A DNA stretch of 64,000 nucleotides from Hansfordia pulvinata (taxonomy: Eukaryota > Ascomycota > Sordariomycetes > Xylariales). Positions 21,391 through 33,100 of this stretch are shown here, piece by piece. Position 1 is the stretch's first letter; each line of letters starts with the position of its first letter. Where the stretch lies: positions 434,001-498,000 of the forward strand of contig BJKQ01000001.1 of assembly GCA_006538405.1 (NCBI GenBank), given 5' to 3'. The translations under genes were made by a program, and so were the position numbers. Under the pieces are notes generated by a model that ran no database searches, was not told the origin of the DNA, and saw only the letters and a program-made list of their open reading frames with translations.

Positions 21391-24300
21391 GGCTGCTTGT
21401 TCAGCACAGCGGCTGGCCTGAGTCGATGGGGAGAAAGCGCGGGACCGAGGCAGCAAGCCGGCAGACGGCGATTAAATACCCATAAACTAACTTGAAGTGG
21501 CCGGTGGCAGACAATGGAGAGGAGTGGGATGGGATTGGATAAGATTGACGCAAAGCCACCAGTCGAAGTACTTAGCTCAGCGGCATCGATGCAAGGGCGG
21601 AGGGTGGACTGTTGGGGCCGAGAGAGGTTCGCTGCTGGCAGACCCTTCTTTTAAGTATTTTGCGATGATGTGTGGACAAGTCGCATCCACTGCTGCTGGC
21701 CGTAGCAGCCCTTCAAAGACGGCGGCGGGACGGCACCCTTCCCCAGATAGAGGGTGCGGGGAAGATGCGCAGATCCCAGCATCTTCACACCTCGCTAGCC
21801 CTCCCTCTCCACGTGAGCCCTGGTCCGTCCCAGCTTACTTGGGTAGCACGCCAGCCGGTCGAAGCTATCAGCTAATCTTTGGTAGCGTCTCCCGGCCCGA
21901 TGGAGGCAAGCTTCTGGTGACACGCTCGCTGCCTTCCCCCAAATCTCCTCATGGCTGGACTCTGCAAGTCGGGCAGGGATTCCAGCTGCTGGAACTGTAC
22001 GGATCTTCGTGCTCATACGAGTCCCTAGTCCCCAGCCAAACCCGGGAGGCTCGACCCAGCCTTTGTCTGCCCAGCCCGATGCAGACAGAGAACCGCGCCG
22101 AATCAGGTGGACCCGTCACGGGCACGCAGCTAATGAGTGCGGGACGCCACAGACGTGTGCCTGCGTACGAGTTGGTCAAGAAGCAGTCGGCCCGTGAATG
22201 GCTTGCCCTTGTTCGGCAACGTAATCTGCCCACCCGGGGTTAGCTGGAACTTTGAACATCGGCATGGCTTTTTGGCTGTCACCGCCGGTCTCACGACAAG
22301 AAACCCCCGAGCAGCAGCAAGCAAATCAATCCATGGTCGTCAGACATTAGTGACGCCTGGCTAGGGCTGACTGGGCCGAGAACGAAAGCGAGATCAGCCT
22401 GTCCAAGATCTGCTCCTGAAGCATACTCGTACTTGTACACCGAGGTGTTTGTGATGATTCGAGTTCCGCTGCCTGCAGTACAACTGTTAACCTTGTAAAA
22501 TGGAACTCACGATTCCTTCCCGGACAGGGGTCCAGAGCCAACGTGAGGGGTAGCTGGCTGGCTTTGCTTCCGGCTTTCTAGCACAGCACGGGCACTTGCA
22601 GGGGATCTTTTCCCCAACCGCCCGACATGAGCTGCTGTCAGTCAGAGTTCGCACGGTTCAATTGACAGTACTCGTACATTGACAGGTGTAGCAATCAATA
22701 TAAAATCTTCTGGCTCGCCCGGTCGGCCACAGTGGGCCTCGCGGCTTGCTCTCTTTCCCATCCGACATGGACCGGAGAATAAGATGTCTGAGCATGCCGG
22801 AACAGGAAACGCAGCACAGCGAGCGGCGATGGCAAGATAACGTTCGTGAGCCCTTGAGGCATGTAACAAGCCGAGTCGCACTTCTCCCCGCTTCCCCAGA
22901 GACTGCCGAATGCCAAGGTGCTCGGCGGCCATGGCGACCTCGATTCCCGCGCTGGCGCCAAGTGCCCAGAGGGAGAGAGCATGGGTGCTATCGCGGTACT
23001 TGAACTGGGTGGCTGGAGGAGGCGTAGGGCAAGGTCCTCGCCAAGTCAGTCAAATCGACCTTGGCTAATGCTTGATGCTGGGAGCCTTTGTTGTCGCCTG
23101 ACAACGGGGGGTCATCCCGACGAGAGGGGGGCCTGTAGAGTGCAGCTTGGCAGAGTCTTGGGTCTCCGGGTTCGGTCTGGGCGAGGGCCTAATGAAATTG
23201 GCGTTGCCCTTGGCGTGCGGCACGGCGTTATGAGGACTGGCGCCAGCCATGTTCCTATTCGTCGGCAAAAGAGCAAGAGATGCACGGGACCGGCTGTTGG
23301 TGCGCTGAAAAGCGGCCAGTGCCAGGGATGCTGGCTTGGATGTCTCGATGCCGGAGCCAGTCTGCTTTGATCTATGACTTGCCCGTTAGTGTCAGCTTTG
23401 CTCAGAGGAGACGTTCTCGGTGGCTGCTAAGCCGGGCGTGGTTGCTCAGCAGTTTTTATTCCTCTGGGGAGAAAAGAAGCATGCTTGACAGGTCGCTTGA
23501 AGCGAGCCCTATAGTCGGAACCCCGGGTGATGTCCCTGTCGGTGCGGAAGCTGTGTCCCGCCTTGTGGACGGCGCTCATTGGACAGTGTAGCTTCAGCCC
23601 GGCGACCAGAGCTGTCCAGTCGTACGCAACTCAAAGGGCCTCGGATCAGCGCAACTATCCAGGTAGACCGTGGGCGCTGCTGACAGCGATAAGAGATGGA
23701 CTGTGGAACATGTGATAGAGATAATCACCAAAGGCCACCTGGGGGGACGGCTCTCCACCAAGCGTCCCAAACCGGCCATTACACAAGACCACCAAGATTG
23801 CGAGACATACATAGACCAGTCGAGATCAGGTCGTTGCTCTTGAAGGGAGGTCTGACGAGTTTTGGTCCACTGATCTCGTGCGGCGCGCCCGCGGACGGGA
23901 AACATCAGCTTCCAGTGCGCGGAGCGAAAATGCGTGCCCCGCCAACCATAGTCAGCCTCGAACGATTTCGCGGGGGCGTGAATGGTGGTCGCGACTTCGC
24001 AGCAGAGCGGTGAGGTTGCGAGAGCATGAGGGCTTCCATGGATGGATTGAAGATCAGATTGCACAAAACGGCCAACGTAACGCGAGGAGAGTTCGATTTC
24101 TTTCGAGGTATCTGATACGAGTAGCTAGCTGCCTCTAGGTAAGGTTCCCTACATGTACTGTACCTCACCAACTCACCCACCTCATAGAGCTGTATGCCTG
24201 TGCCGACAACAGGAAGGAACGATCAGGCAGTCAAGTGGGCGAGGCAGGCACGTCGGCCTCGCTCACGTGCAGCATCTCTTGGCTTCGTGTCTACGGCATC

Positions 24301-24392
24301 CACGGATATGAGCATGGCATATGTCACGCGTCCTATCATTCACTCTGTGCTTGGCCAACGTACAAAACAAGCAGTGCCTATCATCTTGTCTG
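21391..24392. other. Intergenic, about 3 kb
   Basis: JEN promoter side and 3' flank of the secreted leucine-rich protein. TACTCGTA-type octamers occur at 22424-22431, 22669-22676 and 24116-24123. Open frames have no recognisable content. Confidence 0.5.
21472..21478 (-). promoter_or_regulatory. TATA-like element of the JEN gene
   Basis: TATTTAA on the minus strand, about 82 bp upstream of the JEN start codon. Position and sequence fit a TATA-like element, but nothing else confirms it. Confidence 0.3.
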
Positions 24393-25712
24393 TCACATTT
24401 CCATCTGGGCCTGCATTTGATCCAGCTCTCGCTGTTCGTTCCCTACCAGGCCTCCTTCGAGCCACCGATTGTCGGGGTTCTTTGCAAGGCCCCAAGACGC
24501 GGTCTCAACACATTTGCTCCCGCCTCCAGGCACCCCGTGGTTGTTTTCCACGGGGTTCCCGCACACAATCTTGAGGGCCATGCCATCGTCCCAGGGCGGG
24601 AACATGAGCGGACCGTCCCAAGGTCGCTCCCAGTCGCCCAGGTAGAAGGTCACACTGTCCAGCTCGGAGGCCTGCGAGCGGCCTCTCTCGTTGTTCATGA
24701 ATGTGAAGACGTCTTCCGCACTCGACTCGTTGAGCAGGGGTCGCCGAAATCGGCTCGCGCACTTGCGCAGCTCCATGTCGTCGGCGCCTCGCATGCAATC
24801 GCTTGGAAGCTCGAGCCACAGCCCCGCGCTTCTGAGGCTGGGCAGCCCCGCGAGGGCCTGCAGCTCGGCCCATGGCCACGACCCATCCCGGTGAAGCACG
24901 ACCGAGATGTGCTCCAGGCCAGGCGCCTGCTCGACCACGCTCTGGATCTGGGTAGCGCTCAGCGCGTTTCCGCCTTCGGGCTTGGTGGAGTAGGCTTCGA
25001 AGCGCTTCAAAGTCGAGCCGTGCCGCTTCAGTATGTCCTCGAGACCCTCGTGGCCACGGCCGTCCAGCCACGAAAGCGACTCCAAGCCAGTGCCTTCCGG
25101 AAGCTGGGCAGCAAGACTGGCGGGGGGCTCCGTCTCAGGATGCCTCTCGCTTTCGACAAACGTAAGATGCTTGAGGTTCGTGAGATGAGGTGCTGCGCGC
25201 TCCGTAAAGTACGGATCGGGCCGGTCGCGGATCTCAAGCCTTTCGAGTTGCGACCAGTCGGCTGCCTCGAGCCATAGATCGAGATTTTTCCAATGCCGAC
25301 GCTCCAAAGGCGTACTCATCCAAAGCGGAAGCCATCGTTGCAGCCCGCTATACTCGAGCCAGGTCAGGAATGGTTCGCTGTAGGCAGGTCCCACGGCGTC
25401 GTACCAGTCGCTGTGGTTGAACTCGTACCCCTCAAGCTTGAGCGAAGTCAGGTTCGGATACCTTTCGCCGCTCACGAGGCGAAACGGCAAATTCCATCGA
25501 TCCGGCCACTCGGAGCATCCGAGAAGCGTCACCCGCAAGTCGAGGCTCTTAAGGTCTGGGCATTCGAGAAGGCGGCGATGAAGAGCAACCATGCCCCACT
25601 GGCCTTTGTGGGTGAATCCGGGCACGGTAGCTTTGATGCTCTCGGGACAGCCGCCTGCCACCGAGCCGCCGATCAATAGGGTAAGAATCGCGAAAATCGT
25701 TTTGGTGTTCAT
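24393..25712 (-). CDS. Secreted leucine-rich hypothetical protein
   Basis: A single exon of 439 residues. The start chosen is the methionine at 25712 (MNTKTIFAIL), because it places a signal peptide (TLLIGGSVAGG, cleavage about residue 20) at the N-terminus; an upstream in-frame ATG at 25778 would bury it. The body has irregular leucine-rich segments (LKSLDLRVTLLG, NLTSLKLEGYEF, QLERLEIRDR, NLKHLTFVES, LEHISVVLH) spaced roughly as in degenerate LRR or F-box-type solenoids, with many Trp residues. Six or so scattered Cys could form disulphides. No catalytic motif is seen. TATAAA lies 102 bp upstream. It resembles secreted orphan proteins of filamentous fungi; any role outside the cell is inference. 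Confidence 0.75.
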   Translation of the reverse strand: MNTKTIFAILTLLIGGSVAGGCPESIKATVPGFTHKGQWGMVALHRRLLECPDLKSLDLRVTLLGCSEWPDRWNLPFRLVSGERYPNLTSLKLEGYEFNHSDWYDAVGPAYSEPFLTWLEYSGLQRWLPLWMSTPLERRHWKNLDLWLEAADWSQLERLEIRDRPDPYFTERAAPHLTNLKHLTFVESERHPETEPPASLAAQLPEGTGLESLSWLDGRGHEGLEDILKRHGSTLKRFEAYSTKPEGGNALSATQIQSVVEQAPGLEHISVVLHRDGSWPWAELQALAGLPSLRSAGLWLELPSDCMRGADDMELRKCASRFRRPLLNESSAEDVFTFMNNERGRSQASELDSVTFYLGDWERPWDGPLMFPPWDDGMALKIVCGNPVENNHGVPGGGSKCVETASWGLAKNPDNRWLEGGLVGNEQRELDQMQAQMEM

Positions 25713-27079
25713 GGTGACGGCTGTTCGGGGCACATCCCTCCGGGACTGGATTGAGGCTTGTGCGTGTGGCCAGTTCACGAGACCTAGAAGATGGCTCGCA
25801 GCTTTGCAGCGGATTTATACTCTATGTCAACAGTGATCGGCAGTAGGGGTGAGGAGTCATACAGCAGGTTGCAACTCTGGCCTTAATACCATGGAAGACC
25901 AGATCGCTCATGAGGGAGGCTTGTCCGGGAACCAGGAGTCAGAACCCCGCATTTAAGTAGCCGAGGTGGCCGATGCGGCCAAGTAGCCTTTGCAAAGGCT
26001 CGAGCTTTCAATTGCTTGGAGGCTTGGCTTAGGTACTGCACTCTGTGGAGTTGGCAGCTGAGGCTGGACACTGCCACAATCCTGATGTCCAAACCATTGA
26101 ATGTGACTCATTCATTGACTGCAGACAAGACATAACACCTGTTCAGTCTGATTTCACAGCCTTTAAAGTCAGAAGTCAGGAAATTGTTTGAACATGCCAG
26201 TAGAGTAGGTAGGTAGGTAGCATAAGCATGATTGACCTCAGCAAGAAAACCAACACTATGCACTCAGTAACAGAACACAATCAATAGGCACTTGCCGAGC
26301 AAATAATCACAATGCACCCAGTCCCATGATAAGCCCAGCTTCAGGCCTATCCCGGCTTGAGCATGGAGCATGATGTATTGTTCTGTCAGTATCTGGTTTG
26401 CTTGATCATGACATGATTCCATGGCAGCTTTCCACCGACTGCTATTATCCACGGATCACTTCAACTCCATTTCTAGGGCTGTACATGCAACCAAGATAGG
26501 CAACCTGGGCACTGAACCATCTCATCCCAACAGTCAGAGTGTCACACCAGCCAAGTCATTGTCAAAGTGTCAAACTCGATGAGACATTCCTATCTATAGA
26601 TAACAGCAATAGGCCACCCTGAGCAGGTTTTGCTTCTCAGTGAGGCTGAAGCCTTCACTCAGCCAACCCTTATGGCTTCTCTGCCTCGCCCTGCAAGCTT
26701 CTACCAAATCTGCCTCTACCATGGCCACCATCACCTGTCATCCCGTCGCTGACTTCCGGCATAAACACGTTCAAGCCCTGCATACACCCAAGTAAAAAAA
26801 TGAACAACCTCACCTTCCTGGTAACTCTCACGTTCGTCAACGCCCGCACATCCGATCCCTGGCCATCCGACACGCGACCCGTCTCTCCCGACCCCTTCGT
26901 GACGTTGCACCAAGCTCCCTGCCCCAAATACCCGTTCCCCAGCAGCGGTACAAGCCGATCCTCGCGTCGCGTCTGCTCCGCCCTGTCCCGCCATCGCCTC
27001 CTCCCACAGCATAACCAACAGACGCGCAAGTCTCGCGCCAGCAACCCGGGGAGGGAAAAGAAAAGAAAAAAAATCTATC
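25713..27079. other. Intergenic, 1.4 kb, with an AT-richer segment
   Basis: From about 26100 to 26660 the sequence is visibly poorer in GC than the rest of the window and has no coding frame. A GTAG microsatellite (four units) is at 26205-26220. No transposon ends or coding remnants are recognisable. The last 350 bp are the presumed leader and promoter of the cysteine-rich gene. Confidence 0.5.
25814..25819 (-). promoter_or_regulatory. TATA box of the secreted leucine-rich gene
   Basis: TATAAA on the minus strand, about 102 bp upstream of the start at 25712. Its spacing supports that methionine and a leader of roughly 70 bases. Confidence 0.4.
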
Positions 27080-27568
27080 ATGCCTGACAGGCTCGCGCCG
27101 GCGCCGACGCCCTCGACCACCCCTCCTCCGAGCCGACAAGCAGGACGCGTCCCTTCCACCGCCGGCACGGCGAAGCCGGCGCCGCGGATCCGCTCCGCCC
27201 GCACGCCGTGCGAGTGCGCCTTCTGCGACTGCCGGCGACTGGCTCAGGAGGACGCGCCCGGGGCCATTACCGGCTCCAACGCCGGCACCGGCGACGCCGC
27301 CTCTCACGACCAGCAACAGCAGCAGGATTATCATGATCATCATCATCACAAGACCACCAAGCAGCGCCTTTGCCTCGTCTGTGAGTGCGCGCAGCTATGG
27401 GGCAAGAACGAGCCGGCCTACCGCGGCTGCAAGTGTGTGTGCAAATGCCGGCTGCAGCGGGCCGCCGCCCCCGGCGCGCTCATGTGCGACGACTGCGAGG
27501 AGGGCATGCGCCTCAACCCCCGCCTGCACTACCCGCACTGTCACTGGGAGCCCGCCTCTGCCCGTTGA
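27080..27568 (+). CDS. Cysteine-rich small protein, possible metal binder
   Basis: A single exon of 162 residues with ATG in the context ctatcATGCC. After a Pro/Ala-rich, likely disordered N-terminus come four Cys clusters: CECAFCDC, CLVCEC, CKCVCKC and CDDCEEG, plus a lone Cys in PHCHW, 14 Cys in all. A Gln/His tract (QQQQQDYHDHHHHK) lies between the first two clusters. No signal peptide is seen, so it is probably intracellular. The CxC and CxxC spacing suggests zinc or copper binding. It does not match a named metallothionein or zinc-finger class that I recognise. The Cys clusters would not be expected in a chance frame. Confidence 0.7.
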   Translation: MPDRLAPAPTPSTTPPPSRQAGRVPSTAGTAKPAPRIRSARTPCECAFCDCRRLAQEDAPGAITGSNAGTGDAASHDQQQQQDYHDHHHHKTTKQRLCLVCECAQLWGKNEPAYRGCKCVCKCRLQRAAAPGALMCDDCEEGMRLNPRLHYPHCHWEPASAR

Positions 27569-27953
27569 GGGTGCAAAGAGAAAGGGCAGAAGCGGAGGAG
27601 AAAGAGCGTGGTAGATTAATGCATTGGCCACCTCACAGTCATGACCATCAAAATTCTCGTTGCATGGTGTTGGCGGCACGAAAAGGCAGCAGACACTGAG
27701 AAATTGTTGGTTGTCGACTGCTGCTTGACCAGAACCGCTGGGGACGTTGGACTTTGATACTGGTCTTCGAGGAACACCGGAGGTCATTAGACCGACGCAT
27801 TTCGAGAATCACAGTCGGAAAATGATAGCCGGAACAGAGGGTCAAATTCAATCCAAGGGGGGGGGTATTCCATTCTCTTTACGCATAAACAAGCTCCAAC
27901 AGAGGTCAGGTATCATGCCTCGGCTGGATTTTTCAGACCACCAAATTAGCCCA
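27569..27953. other. Intergenic between convergent genes, 385 bp
   Basis: Shared 3' flank of the cysteine-rich gene and the vacuolar channel gene. Nothing further is seen. Confidence 0.6.
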
Positions 27954-30130
27954 TTACTCGTCCAACAAAGTCCTTGTTGACCGTTCACTCAGAAGCGCTG
28001 GTGGCTGGCCTCCCGAACTGCCCTTGCCTTGCAGGCTTCCAGTCAAAACCTCGAGCATCTCTCTGAGCTTGTCGACCTCATCTCTGAGTTTCTTGACCTC
28101 GATGACGGCAGGCTCCTCCTCAAAGTTGGACTTTGCGCTGTTGACCTTCTTGGACCACCCCTCGCCTTCGAAATCAAGCTGACCCGCCATCTGCTCCCAT
28201 TCCTCTTGTATGTCATCGTCTTCCTCGCCTCTGTCGCGGTTGAGACGGATACTCTTGGCCGTCTTGACCTCCAGTAGAGCGGCACAGAGAAGAAGAGGGG
28301 AGTACAGGATAGCCATGACGACATCGTTAAGTTTCTCATAATGCCGCTTCGGCATCCACCACTCGAATGGGATGACGAGGCAGAAAACTTCGATGAGGTT
28401 GAACGGGGCGATAAACACATTCTCGTCCGGCGCGCGAACAAATTGCATCGTCTTCTGTGAGAAGAGGGCCAGGAACTCGTCATCGGCGTTCTGGTACGTG
28501 TCCTCGTACGCGCTGTTGTAGAGTGCAATGAGAATGTTGAGAAGAATTACCATGACCACAAAAGTGAAGATGTAGTACAGGGTCAATCCAAACGGGGGGC
28601 TGAATCTTTCAAATCCGCTGAAGTCGGGGCTCTGCATGATGGCATTGGCCATGGCCTGGAGAATGAAGATTGTATCTTCGCTGGCCATGTCGTCGGCGTA
28701 GTCCATTCCAAGGAATGCCTAGGATCATTAGTATGGCCCCAAGTCGGGGGCTTGTGAGCGCTTACCTGGAGGAAGCCAACTATGACAACAATGAGCAGAG
28801 CGAAGAAGATGATACTCTCTTTCATCATGACTTTGAGTACCACAAGCATGGCGCCGAAGAAACGGACAGACTTGAAACGCGTTAGTGAAAGTGGCTGTGG
28901 AAACACTCTTGGGGTTTGACTCACGTCGAGATACAGCAGGAGGCGGGCCCAGAACATTGGGCAGTGAACGCAAGAAAGTTGTAGCTCAGGCGATTATACT
29001 GAATGCGCCAGTCGGCGTCTTCCCACGAATGGGAAAAGGCCACGAGGCGCAATGCCAAAGACACGAGGAGCATCGAGTAGAGGACATTGTTGAAGGCATT
29101 CCAGAAGCCGAGGATGTGATAGCCAGCTTTGTAGAACTTTGTGAACTCCTCGAAGATGAAACCAAACGTGAAAATGTAGAGCAGAATTTCGACAAAATCG
29201 AGGTCGCCGTCGGGGTTGATGGTGTTGATGGCGCCCGTGTACAGGGCAAGGTAGATGAGAGAGATAATCAGCTGGAAGGCATTCTGGTACATGGGAGTTC
29301 TCATGCGGTCGGGATCGAGGTGGGGAATCAGCAGGGTATTGTCGCGGTCCTTGTAGTCGACGAAGCTGGAAGGGTCGTCCTCATCCTGGACCAGCCAGCC
29401 TCTCCACAGGTAGCTGATGCACTTCTGGTAGCCCGAGGAGCCGATAACCTTGAGCGAGTGAAGGTCGACGGCCTTCTCGATGACATTGACGGGGACCGTG
29501 GGTTCCTTGTTGACGATGACCGAGTAGCGCTTGAGAAGGATGGACTGGAGCAGGAAAGACATGTCCTCCTCGGATTCGATTCTGATGCGCCTGTCAGTAA
29601 GCCTGGAAGAAAGACGCCGCCACAGCGCAGGGATACAGGCACAAACTTACAGCTGCTTGGCAATAACCTCGCAGGCCACCGCGCGGAGCTGGTGCAGATC
29701 GGCATCCCATAGTTCGACATCAGCCTGGTGGGCAAACCACTTCTTAGCCACCAGAAGGCAGAAGACGACGCAGGCGCGCTGGTCGGGGCCGCCGGCCTCA
29801 TTGGCGGTCTTGAGGACCTTGGGGGTGATGACTCTGCTGTGGGGGCGCGTGATCTGGTCCTCAGCGACCTCGCAAGGGACGCATTCTTCGACCAGATGAC
29901 GCAGGCGAAGGGCAATCTTGGTGACTTCGGCTGGGGCAATGGCTGACTCAATGTTGGCTTCGCGGTAGACGGGGAGAACTGCGAATGCTGGGTTAACAGG
30001 CTTCCGGGAGCGGCGGGCAAGCAACGAGGAACGCACGTCGGTTTCGCGACTCGTGAGAGCGCCAATGGTTTTCGCGATGGGCGGGGTGGCGGTCCCAGCC
30101 CAGCAATTTCGACCAACTGAAGCGCGCCAT
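27954..30130 (-). CDS. YVC1: Vacuolar TRP-like cation channel (YVC1/TRPY type)
   Basis: Four exons: 30130-29651, 29590-28925, 28870-28766, 28718-27954, about 671 residues. Order: cytoplasmic N-terminal region, a block of hydrophobic segments (FQLIISLIYLALYTGAINTI, LLYIFTFGFIFEEF, GFWNAFNNVLYSMLLVSLAL), the pore-side helix MMKESIIFFALLIVVIVGFLQ, then a pore region (MDYADDMAS) and the last helix YYIFTFVVMVILLNILIALYN. An acidic C-terminal tail and a short coiled coil (VIEVKKLRDEVDKLREML) follow. Yeast Yvc1 releases Ca2+ from the vacuole in response to hyperosmotic stretch and Ca2+. Two breaks need repair: one extra base in the run at 30069-30072 (giving HRETIGALTSRETDVR) and one missing at 28959-28961 (giving FTAPMFWARLLLYLD). 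Splice sites are canonical with CTAAC branch points. Confidence 0.87.
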
Positions 30131-33100
30131 GGTAGAGGGTGGTGGTGAGAGCGGAATCGGGCCTGAGCTTGTTGCTACTCGCGAGGCGGCTGCTGGCGTT
30201 GCTGTCGCGGGGAGCAATTGGGCCACAGGGCAACGATGAGGTTGAGGAAAGGCCTGTGAACCGACTGGGAGCAATCAGACCGGTCGACGCGCGGGACAGG
30301 AAGGCTATCGTCGAGTTTAAGAAGAACCACCCACGGCGGAATGGATGAAACGCAAGCGTGCCAAGGTGGTGGGCAGGACCAGTCCAGACGCGGGTTGGGT
30401 TTGGTGGCTCGGTCAGGCGATCGATCGAGGGGGCGGGCCCAGGTTGTTTCGATAAAAGCACTGCGCGGCCCGATTCAACGTCGTAGGTATGAACGAGAGG
30501 TGCGCCGCGGTGGGCGCAAGAGGGCACGATGCGATATGTGATGGGAGGTGGATGCTGGAACCCGGGCGGAGCTGGCGATTTCCTTGTTTTCGCTCGCCGG
30601 CATCCAGGGTTGGGCCTGGGGAAGTCGCGAGCGCCTCCTGCGTGCCTGCCAATCTGGCGCATCCAAGGCCGCAGGTTGCGGGCAGGCACAGACCTTGAGC
30701 AAGCGCGGCCAGGCCAGGGTCCCCGGAACGGCGCCATGACGTCAACGTCTTTCCGTGAGCTACAAGTGACCAGACTGCACTAACCAAACCCCAGAACCTT
30801 ACTCGTAAGCTCCAGCTGGATGAGATACTCCGTAGCTCAACTGCAGAGCGCCGCTGTACAGACAGGCTGGTGGATGCCTGCCACATTGAACTTTCCGCTC
30901 TATTCATTAACAACGCATCAAATGTCATACCAACCTGGATATACACGCTCTGTATGCCTCGATTCCGTGTCCATGCTTCGAGATGCCCGCGGGACTTTCC
31001 CAGCACGGATAGCCAGCTCGGGTAACGAGAGATGGAACTCGATTCGAGCAACATTCGGGGCCATGTCGCACGCACCGCCAGCAAAGGCGACCAAAAGCGA
31101 GGTCGGAGTTCCCATTCCTGTACCTGCCTGCACCTCGAAATCGCCTTTATCGGGTGTCTTGCCTGAGGGCAAACGGTCGACTCATCACCGCCCGCTTGTG
31201 CATCAACAAAATTGCCTCAGTTGGCTGTTTCCGGCTTCGAGGCGAAATGAATCAGGCGTGAGGCTCTCTTCTCGCCTTTGCCATACCGGCTGAGTCACTG
31301 AAGGGGATTCCCATGCTGCACCCCAGCGATGCGTCACGGGGAAGCTGGCCGCGAACCATCTTGTTGCCTGTGCGACCCCCTCGAGCGGCAACCTGTCATG
31401 CTGCTGGCAGCTTGTCGTACGAGTAGGACATCGTTTCGGTCGGCAGCCGCAGTCTGTCTAGCCACGCGAGTCAGCAGACAGGGCTCGCCAGCAAAGGGCA
31501 TGGCGCATGGCGAGCTCGTACGTGCGCAGCGGGTCGGGCCAGGGCTTCGGCGCTTGCATGCACACTCCACGGCACGATCGTCGGCGCGCAGCAGTGGGCG
31601 GACGTGGCGGGGCCGTGGTTGGCCGCCGAGGCAGCAGACCGGCCTTGACCGGCTGCCCGAGGACGGGGGCTGGGCAACTCGACTCCTCAACGGTGGCCTC
31701 ACCTCGAACCATTCGCCACGGGCACAAGCTGGGGTTTATGGTGATTGTGAGCAGTGCGTCTGCGGAGGCCCAGAGTGAGGCACCCATCCACGCAATCCCC
31801 TGCGAACATTCGACGGACGGGCATCGTACCCCAAATCCTGGTCGTACAGGGGCGGCTGACCGGGCGAATGCAATGCTGGTGCTCATTCAGTGGTTGCGGT
31901 GAGTTGGGCCCAAGCCAAGTCTGGCGGTCCCGCAGCGGCGCATCGCATCACAACGCATCGCATCACTGCCCTCCATCTACTCGTTAATCCGCTCGGTCGG
32001 CGGCCCCTAACCTAGAGGTTGCAGCTTGGCGATTCCGCCGCACTGGAATGGCCACTTGCCAGTGATTGGACGAGTTCATGTCTGTCCACGATATTCCATT
32101 TGGAGCGGATGACTGACTGACTACGAGTGGACAGGACGCGTCCCGCCCGCCGTCTTCAGACACCTGAGTGGTCAGCTTGTTTCTGCTCGGGGTCTTCGTA
32201 GCAGGCCACCGTTTTATCAGCAGGCGTACTCGTAGGGCACTATCTGTGAAGCGCACAATCTCCCCACGCATTATACGGCGCAGCCGCACGTGAGGGTCAG
32301 ATACGAATGCACAGGCAGTTCAGATTCGGACCGTGTCTGTCGGCCAATGGTCGCCGACGGGTAGCTCATCCAAACGGCCAACCATGCTCACCATCTCCCA
32401 TTTCTTTCTGTACCAGGGGTCGCTCTTTCCTCAAACGGAACACACACCGTGTGAGAGATCTCAACATAGTACCTTAGTTGGGTAAATTCCTCCCATGGCA
32501 TAAGGTACCTGTCAACCGTTACACTTGCTACAGCCATAACCCCTCAATGAAATCTGACAGCTACATGTAGGTAAGGTATGCGTGGGATGCAACATGAATT
32601 ACATTTGATGCACTTGACTTTTTGTACGTATTTCATGGATGTTACCTGCCCTGCCTCAAAAGATAACCAAGTGGTGTGAGGTACTTCGATGTTGCACGGC
32701 CTTCCATGCGACAGCTTGCAAACCAGTCATGTCATCTCCGCTTCGTGCGAGAAGCGCCCTCGCAATCGATCCATGGACATCGTATGCCACCCACCCACCC
32801 GCGTCCCCACACGGCACGTCGTTGCAGCCGGACCCGAGCAGGCATGGGAAGCAGACAGACAGCAGCCCGTTCGTGGGGCAAACCGCGTCGCCCGTTTCCC
32901 AGGACTCCGGCTGCTGCCCATGCTCCAGACCGCCAACCCGTCTCGACCCCTGATCCTCCAGACCACGCTCGCCCGACAGCAGGCCCGGCCCTACTGCATC
33001 TCACTGGCATGGCCGAGCCGAGCTGAGCCACCAACCTCCACTGCCCAGTCGGCCTCTCGCCCGTCGCTGGCCTTGATCACGGGCCGCCTCGCCCCAATCG

